A stretch of DNA of 64,000 bases from Bradyrhizobium sp. MOS002 (GTDB taxonomy: Bacteria > Pseudomonadota > Alphaproteobacteria > Rhizobiales > Xanthobacteraceae): NCBI RefSeq assembly GCF_003020115.1, contig NZ_PYFX01000009.1, forward strand, positions 124,001 to 188,000, read 5' to 3'. Both the position numbers and the translations under genes were made by a program. This document shows, piece by piece, positions 60,337 through 64,000 of the stretch; position 1 is the first letter of the stretch; every line of letters begins with the position of its first letter. A model generated the notes under the pieces. It did no database searches. It was not told the DNA's origin and was given only the letters and a program-made list of their open reading frames with translations.

Positions 60337-61674
60337 ATGCGGAAAACCCTGCTGTTTCCAATGGGCGCGCTCACCGGAGCGTGTCTGACCCTTCTGGTAG
60401 CCAGTCCGCACGGCGGCGTGTGGGCGGCACGGGCGGCAGCGAGCGCGGACGACGCCTATTCCAAGCTCAATTTGTTCGGCGAAGTGTTCGAGCGGGTGAA
60501 GGCGAGCTATGTCGAGAAGCCTGACAATGCCAAGCTGATTGAAGGCGCGATCACCGGCATGGTGACCTCGCTCGATCCGCACTCGCGCTACATGAACGAC
60601 AAGGCCTGGACCGAGATGCAGGAGACCACCTCCGGCGAGTTCGGCGGGCTCGGCATCGAGGTCACGATGGAGGAGGGGCTGGTCAAGGTCGTCTCGCCGA
60701 TCGACGACACGCCGGCGTCCAAGGCCGGCATCATGTCGGGCGACCTCATCAGCAAGATCGACGGCGATGCCGTGCAGGGCATGACCCTCGAGCAGGCCGT
60801 CAACAAGATGAAGGGGCCGGTCGAGACCCAGACCAAGCTCACGATCGTGCGCAAGGGGGCCGACGCCCCGCTCGACGTCGCGATCAAGCGCGAGATCATC
60901 CATGTGCGCCCCGTGCGCTTCCACGTCGAGAACGGCGATATCGGCTATATCCGCGTCACCTCGTTCAACGAGCAGACCACCGACGGCCTGAAGAAGGCGA
61001 TCGCATCGATCTCGAAGGACGTTCCGCCGGAGAAGCTGGTCGGCTACGTGATGGACCTGCGCAACAATCCGGGCGGACTGCTCGACCAGGCCGTGTCGGT
61101 GTCGAGCGCGTTCCTGCAGCGTGGCGAAGTCGTCTCGACCCGCGGCCGCAACGCCGAGGAGACCCAGCGCTTCACCGCGCATGGCGGCGACCTCACCAAG
61201 GGCAAACCGCTGGTGGTTCTGGTCAACGGCGGCTCGGCTTCGGCCTCGGAGATCGTGGCCGGCGCATTGCACGATCACAAGCGCGCGACCATCATCGGCA
61301 CGCGCTCGTTCGGCAAGGGCTCGGTGCAGACCATCATCCCGCTCGGCGCCGGCAACGGCGCGCTGGCGCTGACCACGGCGCGCTACTACACGCCCTCGGG
61401 CCGCTCGATCCAGGCCCAGGGCATCGCGCCCGACATCGAGATCCTCCAAGACGTGCCGCCCGAGCTGAAGGGCCGGATGGACACCATGGCGGAGTCCCAG
61501 ATGCGCGGCCATCTCCAGGCGGCCGATGGCACCGAGCAGACCGGATCGCAGTCCTATGTCCCGCCGGAGGCGAAAGACGACAAGGCCCTGCATACGGCCT
61601 ACGACTTCCTGCACGGCCAAACCGCAAATGCGGTCGCCGCCAAGCCCGGGCCGAAGGCTGCGGTGCCGAACTAG
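60337..61674 (+). CDS. ctpA: S41-family carboxy-terminal processing protease
   Basis: A 445-residue periplasmic protease that trims or degrades substrates from their C-terminus. A signal/anchor (LLFPMGALTGACLTLLVA) is followed by an N-terminal helical part, a PDZ domain (about 90-175; GLGIEVTMEEGLVKVVSPIDDTP), and the catalytic core with VMDLRNNPGGLLDQAV, the serine motif NGGSASASEIVAGAL and the lysine motif RSFGKGSVQT. ATG 60337 is chosen because the signal peptide starts there and AAAGG precedes it. Confidence 0.94.
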   Translation: MRKTLLFPMGALTGACLTLLVASPHGGVWAARAAASADDAYSKLNLFGEVFERVKASYVEKPDNAKLIEGAITGMVTSLDPHSRYMNDKAWTEMQETTSGEFGGLGIEVTMEEGLVKVVSPIDDTPASKAGIMSGDLISKIDGDAVQGMTLEQAVNKMKGPVETQTKLTIVRKGADAPLDVAIKREIIHVRPVRFHVENGDIGYIRVTSFNEQTTDGLKKAIASISKDVPPEKLVGYVMDLRNNPGGLLDQAVSVSSAFLQRGEVVSTRGRNAEETQRFTAHGGDLTKGKPLVVLVNGGSASASEIVAGALHDHKRATIIGTRSFGKGSVQTIIPLGAGNGALALTTARYYTPSGRSIQAQGIAPDIEILQDVPPELKGRMDTMAESQMRGHLQAADGTEQTGSQSYVPPEAKDDKALHTAYDFLHGQTANAVAAKPGPKAAVPN

Positions 61675-61693
61675 CCTTGCGACTTCCAGACAT

Positions 61694-61730
61694 CGCCCGG
61701 GAGCGGATGACCGCTCCCGGGCGAATTCGT
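61694..61730 (+). terminator. Terminator after ctpA
   Basis: CGCCCGGGAGCGG / CCGCTCCCGGGCG form a perfect 13-bp stem with a 4-nt loop, 19 nt after the ctpA stop. The tail AATTCGTTT is T-poor, but the stem is very stable; it likely ends ctpA transcription before the convergent exporter. Confidence 0.75.
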
Positions 61731-61843
61731 TTGGGGACGCGGTCTTACCTCGGGTTCATGGCCGCGAAGGTGGCCTCGTAGCAGCCATCGCTCGGCCCAG
61801 CGCGGGGCGCGAAGTCGCAGCGATGCGACTTCAAGGTTCAGCT

Positions 61844-62698
61844 TTACCGAGCGCTCGGTCTTAACTGTGTCATGGCGACGCCGGAGATCGCGAGCAGCCC
61901 GCCGATCATCAACTTTGAAGTCATGTGTTCGCCAAGGAACACGACGCTCGACATCAAGGCGAACACCGGAAGCAGCAAACCGAAGGGCGCGACGCGACCC
62001 ATGGAGCAACGCCCGATCAGCCAGAACCACAGGCCAAACCCGACAATTCCTCCGATGAAAATCGTGTAGGCGAGTGCCAGCCAACCTCGTCCATCCGCCG
62101 TGACGAGGCTCGCGAGTTGTCCATGTTCAAGGAGCAGCGACATCCACATGACCTGCGGCACCGTGAGTAGCGAGGACCATCCCATCAACATCAAGGGATC
62201 AAAAGGGCCGTAGCGTTTCGTCAGGACATTGGACACCGCGAATGCGAAGGCTGCTCCGACCACGAGCAGCAGCGGAAGCGCGTTTGCGGACTGGCCGGGC
62301 TCCGCCGCCAACACGACCACGCCGACGAATGCAAGCACCACTCCAGCGGAAGTGGTGAGAGACGGCCTCTCCGCGAGCAGCGGCCACGCTAGCAGGACGG
62401 TGAAGGGCGTGGCGAGTTGATAGGCGACGGCCGACATGGTTCCCGAGCCGAGCCCAAGGCCGACATAGAAAAGGCCGAAGTTCAGCCCACCGAGGAAGAT
62501 CGAAATAGCTGCGATGGGGCCGAACTGCTGACGCGCGGGCTTTTTGACGAACGGAACGAGCAGCAGCGCGATGGCCAAAAAGCGCAGCGCGAGGAAGAAG
62601 AGGGGCGGAAACTCCGTAACCCCCACTTTGATGGCGACGAACTGGTAACCCCAGAGCAAGGGGACGGCCACCGCACAGACGATCTGGATGGCAGACAT
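61844..62698 (-). CDS. EamA/DMT-family exporter
   Basis: A 284-residue drug/metabolite transporter with ten helices in two EamA repeats (about 5-135 and 150-280; WGYQFVAIKVGVTEFPPLFFLALRFL, then TIFIGGIVGFGLWFWLIGRC). Members export amino acids or drug-like metabolites. It is 82 nt downstream of the tetR gene on the same strand, and a TetR-type operator lies in its promoter, so its export activity is probably induced by the regulator's ligand. Confidence 0.9.
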   Translation of the reverse strand: MSAIQIVCAVAVPLLWGYQFVAIKVGVTEFPPLFFLALRFLAIALLLVPFVKKPARQQFGPIAAISIFLGGLNFGLFYVGLGLGSGTMSAVAYQLATPFTVLLAWPLLAERPSLTTSAGVVLAFVGVVVLAAEPGQSANALPLLLVVGAAFAFAVSNVLTKRYGPFDPLMLMGWSSLLTVPQVMWMSLLLEHGQLASLVTADGRGWLALAYTIFIGGIVGFGLWFWLIGRCSMGRVAPFGLLLPVFALMSSVVFLGEHMTSKLMIGGLLAISGVAMTQLRPSAR

Positions 62699-62714
62699 GG
62701 CATTCTTCCTTTCA

Positions 62715-62728
62715 AGACCGTTCGGTCC
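62715..62728. promoter_or_regulatory. TetR operator in front of the exporter gene
   Basis: AGACCG-TT-CGGTCC, a near-perfect palindrome, sits 16 nt upstream of the exporter ATG. Its minus-strand reading, with the flanking ATATAT, matches the site in front of tetR at all but three positions over about 20 nt, so both are bound by the same protein. Confidence 0.75.
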
Positions 62729-62780
62729 ATATATTGGCGTGCCAACGCGGGAAGCGGCCGAACCTGATGAAACGGGTTGT

Positions 62781-63395
62781 CTACCTGATGAAGCGGTCGA
62801 GGAGAGCGTCAACGGTGGCTTGCGACGTGATCCGCGCCGGTGCCGTTTTGCCGACGACGCGCAGCCCCTCGACGAAACAGACGAGAATTTTCGCGGCAGT
62901 TGTAGGCTCGACGGCATCGGCCAGCTTGCCCGCCGCCTTCGCACGGGACAGCGCATCGGCCACCCTGGCCTCCATGGCTTTGAAAAAGCTCGCGATGCGG
63001 CGATCAACTTCAGCGTCACGGCCAGCCAGCTCCATGGCTGTGGCCACCAGCAGGCATCCGCGCCGGCCATTGGCGCCGCTCGTTCGGTCAACGTAACCGG
63101 CAAGATAGGCCCGCAAGCCGTCGACCGGCTCTCGGCGGGGGCCGAGTTCGACATCCATCCGTGTCAGGGCATCGGCGACGTAGCGATCAAGCGCACGCAA
63201 GAACAGCGAGTGCTTGTCTCCGAATGCGGCATAAAGGCTGCCACGCGAGAGCTTCGTCGCCTGAAGAAGGTCGGGTAGCGCCGTGGCGTGATAACCGCGC
63301 GACCAGAATACGCCCATCGCCCGCTCGACTGCAGCTTCCGCGTCGAAACTTCGGGGACGGCCACGAGGCAACTGCACAGGGGTTTGGCGGCGCAT
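62781..63395 (-). CDS. TetR/AcrR-family repressor of the exporter
   Basis: A 204-residue repressor with an N-terminal helix-turn-helix (about 15-60; AAVERAMGVFWSRGYHATALPDLLQATKLSRGSLYAAFGDK) and a ligand-binding helical domain (TSGANGRRGCLLVATAMEL is typical of the AcrR/YcfQ-like C-terminal fold). It is immediately upstream of the EamA exporter and has its own operator 12 nt before ATG 63395. The likely logic is ligand-induced export with autoregulation. Confidence 0.92.
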   Translation of the reverse strand: MRRQTPVQLPRGRPRSFDAEAAVERAMGVFWSRGYHATALPDLLQATKLSRGSLYAAFGDKHSLFLRALDRYVADALTRMDVELGPRREPVDGLRAYLAGYVDRTSGANGRRGCLLVATAMELAGRDAEVDRRIASFFKAMEARVADALSRAKAAGKLADAVEPTTAAKILVCFVEGLRVVGKTAPARITSQATVDALLDRFIR

Positions 63396-63406
63396 CGCCG
63401 ATATAT

Positions 63407-63420
63407 AGACCGAATGGTCT
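63407..63420. promoter_or_regulatory. TetR operator in front of tetR
   Basis: AGACCGAATGGTCT, 12 nt before the tetR start, has 5-nt perfect arms (AGACC/GGTCT). Together with ATATAT beside it, it repeats the exporter-promoter element in the opposite orientation relative to the gene. Confidence 0.75.
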
Positions 63421-63516
63421 TCAATTCCTAGGGGCCCGCCACCGCCGTTTGGCTGTCCGGCCGATGTGTCCGCCTGGCCTCTCGAGCCGACAATTGCGCC
63501 TGTGTGAGTCCAGGCT

Positions 63517-64000
63517 CTAGCCCGCCTCGCGGCGGCGGCCTTCGTTGCCGCCGCGCTGGGCGAGACGACTGCGATGAACTGCGAACAGCTCCAGCACCTT
63601 GTCGGCGGGTTTTGCGGCGCTGAACAGATAGCCCTGCATCTCGGAGCAGCCGAGTGCGCGCAGCAGACGCTGCTGCTCCTCGGTCTCGACGCCCTCGGCC
63701 GTGGTGGTCATGCGGCGGGCGGCGGCGAGATTGACGACCGCCTGCACGATGCTGGCGGAGCCGTCGGGGCCGGCGATGTCGCTGACGAAGCAGCGATCGA
63801 TCTTGATCTTGTCAAACGGGAAGCGGTGCAGATAGCTCAGCGAGGAGTAGCCGGTGCCGAAATCGTCGAGCGCGATGCGGACGCCGATGGCGCGGAGTTG
63901 ATGCAGGATCGCAAGCGCGGTGTCGTCGTCGCGGATCAGCACCGCCTCGGTGATTTCGAGCTCGAGCCGGCTCGCCGGCAGATTGGAGGCGGCAAGCGCC
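63517..64000 (-). CDS. EAL-domain cyclic-di-GMP phosphodiesterase, C-terminal part (runs off window)
   Basis: Only the last 160 residues are in the window; the N-terminal part lies beyond 64000. The EAL core shows LELEITEAVLI (metal Glu), IALDDFGTGYSSLSYL (the DDFG metal pair), IKIDRCFV (catalytic Lys), TTAEGVETEEQ (Glu) and the loop-end QGYLFSAAKPAD. All are needed for c-di-GMP hydrolysis, so it is probably active. A GGDEF or PAS domain may precede it. The C-terminus is an Arg-rich tail. Confidence 0.93.
   Translation of the reverse strand, partial: ALAASNLPASRLELEITEAVLIRDDDTALAILHQLRAIGVRIALDDFGTGYSSLSYLHRFPFDKIKIDRCFVSDIAGPDGSASIVQAVVNLAAARRMTTTAEGVETEEQQRLLRALGCSEMQGYLFSAAKPADKVLELFAVHRSRLAQRGGNEGRRREAG

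Overview
The window looks like chromosomal DNA of a Bradyrhizobium-type alphaproteobacterium (Rhizobiales). The evidence is high GC content, the backbone gene order (lolD, dnaE, then rpsB-tsf-pyrH-frr-uppS-cdsA-dxr-rseP-bamA-lpxD-fabZ-lpxA-lpxI-lpxB, then gltA, gltX, comEC, lexA, moeA), LpxI in place of LpxH, DUF3551 secreted proteins, an Omp25/31-type porin, and LexA boxes of the alphaproteobacterial GTTC-N7-GTTC type. The species assignment is inference. I see no rRNA, tRNA, CRISPR, phage or insertion sequence.

Layout. 1-541: 3' end of lolD. 0.6-13.2 kb: an accessory stretch with a dehydrogenase and divergent HTH regulator, a MocR-type regulator facing an AhpD-like/HD-domain pair, a large hybrid histidine kinase followed by a methionine aminopeptidase paralogue, an MFS pump, tandem DUF3551 genes and a porin. 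13.2-21.2 kb: a 32-codon membrane microprotein under a double LexA box, dnaE, a lipoprotein, an exported beta-carbonic anhydrase and a caspase-fold protein that has lost both catalytic residues. 21.3-36.8 kb: the translation, isoprenoid, phospholipid, outer-membrane and lipid A supercluster, with one antisense KTSC-domain gene between fabZ and lpxA. 36.9-45.5 kb: a second accessory stretch (LysR regulator, haloperoxidase-like hydrolase, and a carbohydrate-type ABC importer with an SDR dehydrogenase and a ROK regulator). 45.6-57.7 kb: gltA, gltX/glnS (divergent), comEC, lexA, moeA and small genes. 57.9-64 kb: a YihX-like phosphatase with an FMN alpha-hydroxy-acid oxidase, a CtpA protease, an EamA exporter with its TetR regulator, and the 3' part of an EAL-domain gene.

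How the genes work together. The central cluster couples ribosome production and recycling (rpsB, tsf, frr) and UMP kinase to undecaprenyl diphosphate, CDP-diacylglycerol, MEP-pathway isoprenoids, sigma-E-type proteolysis, BamA-mediated outer-membrane protein assembly and lipid A synthesis. Many junctions overlap by 4 nt or have spacers of a few bases, as expected for one long transcript.

The most interesting candidate is the SOS-controlled microprotein at 13327-13425. It is a single-pass peptide with a strong ribosome binding site. A sigma70-like promoter upstream is covered by two LexA boxes in opposite orientation. Its size, topology and control resemble the Caulobacter SidA division inhibitor. 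The other LexA-type box I found is in front of lexA itself. Secondary highlights are the pseudocaspase, paired TetR operators, a perfect palindrome at the ROK gene start, phased T-tracts in the MocR intergenic region, and the antisense KTSC gene.
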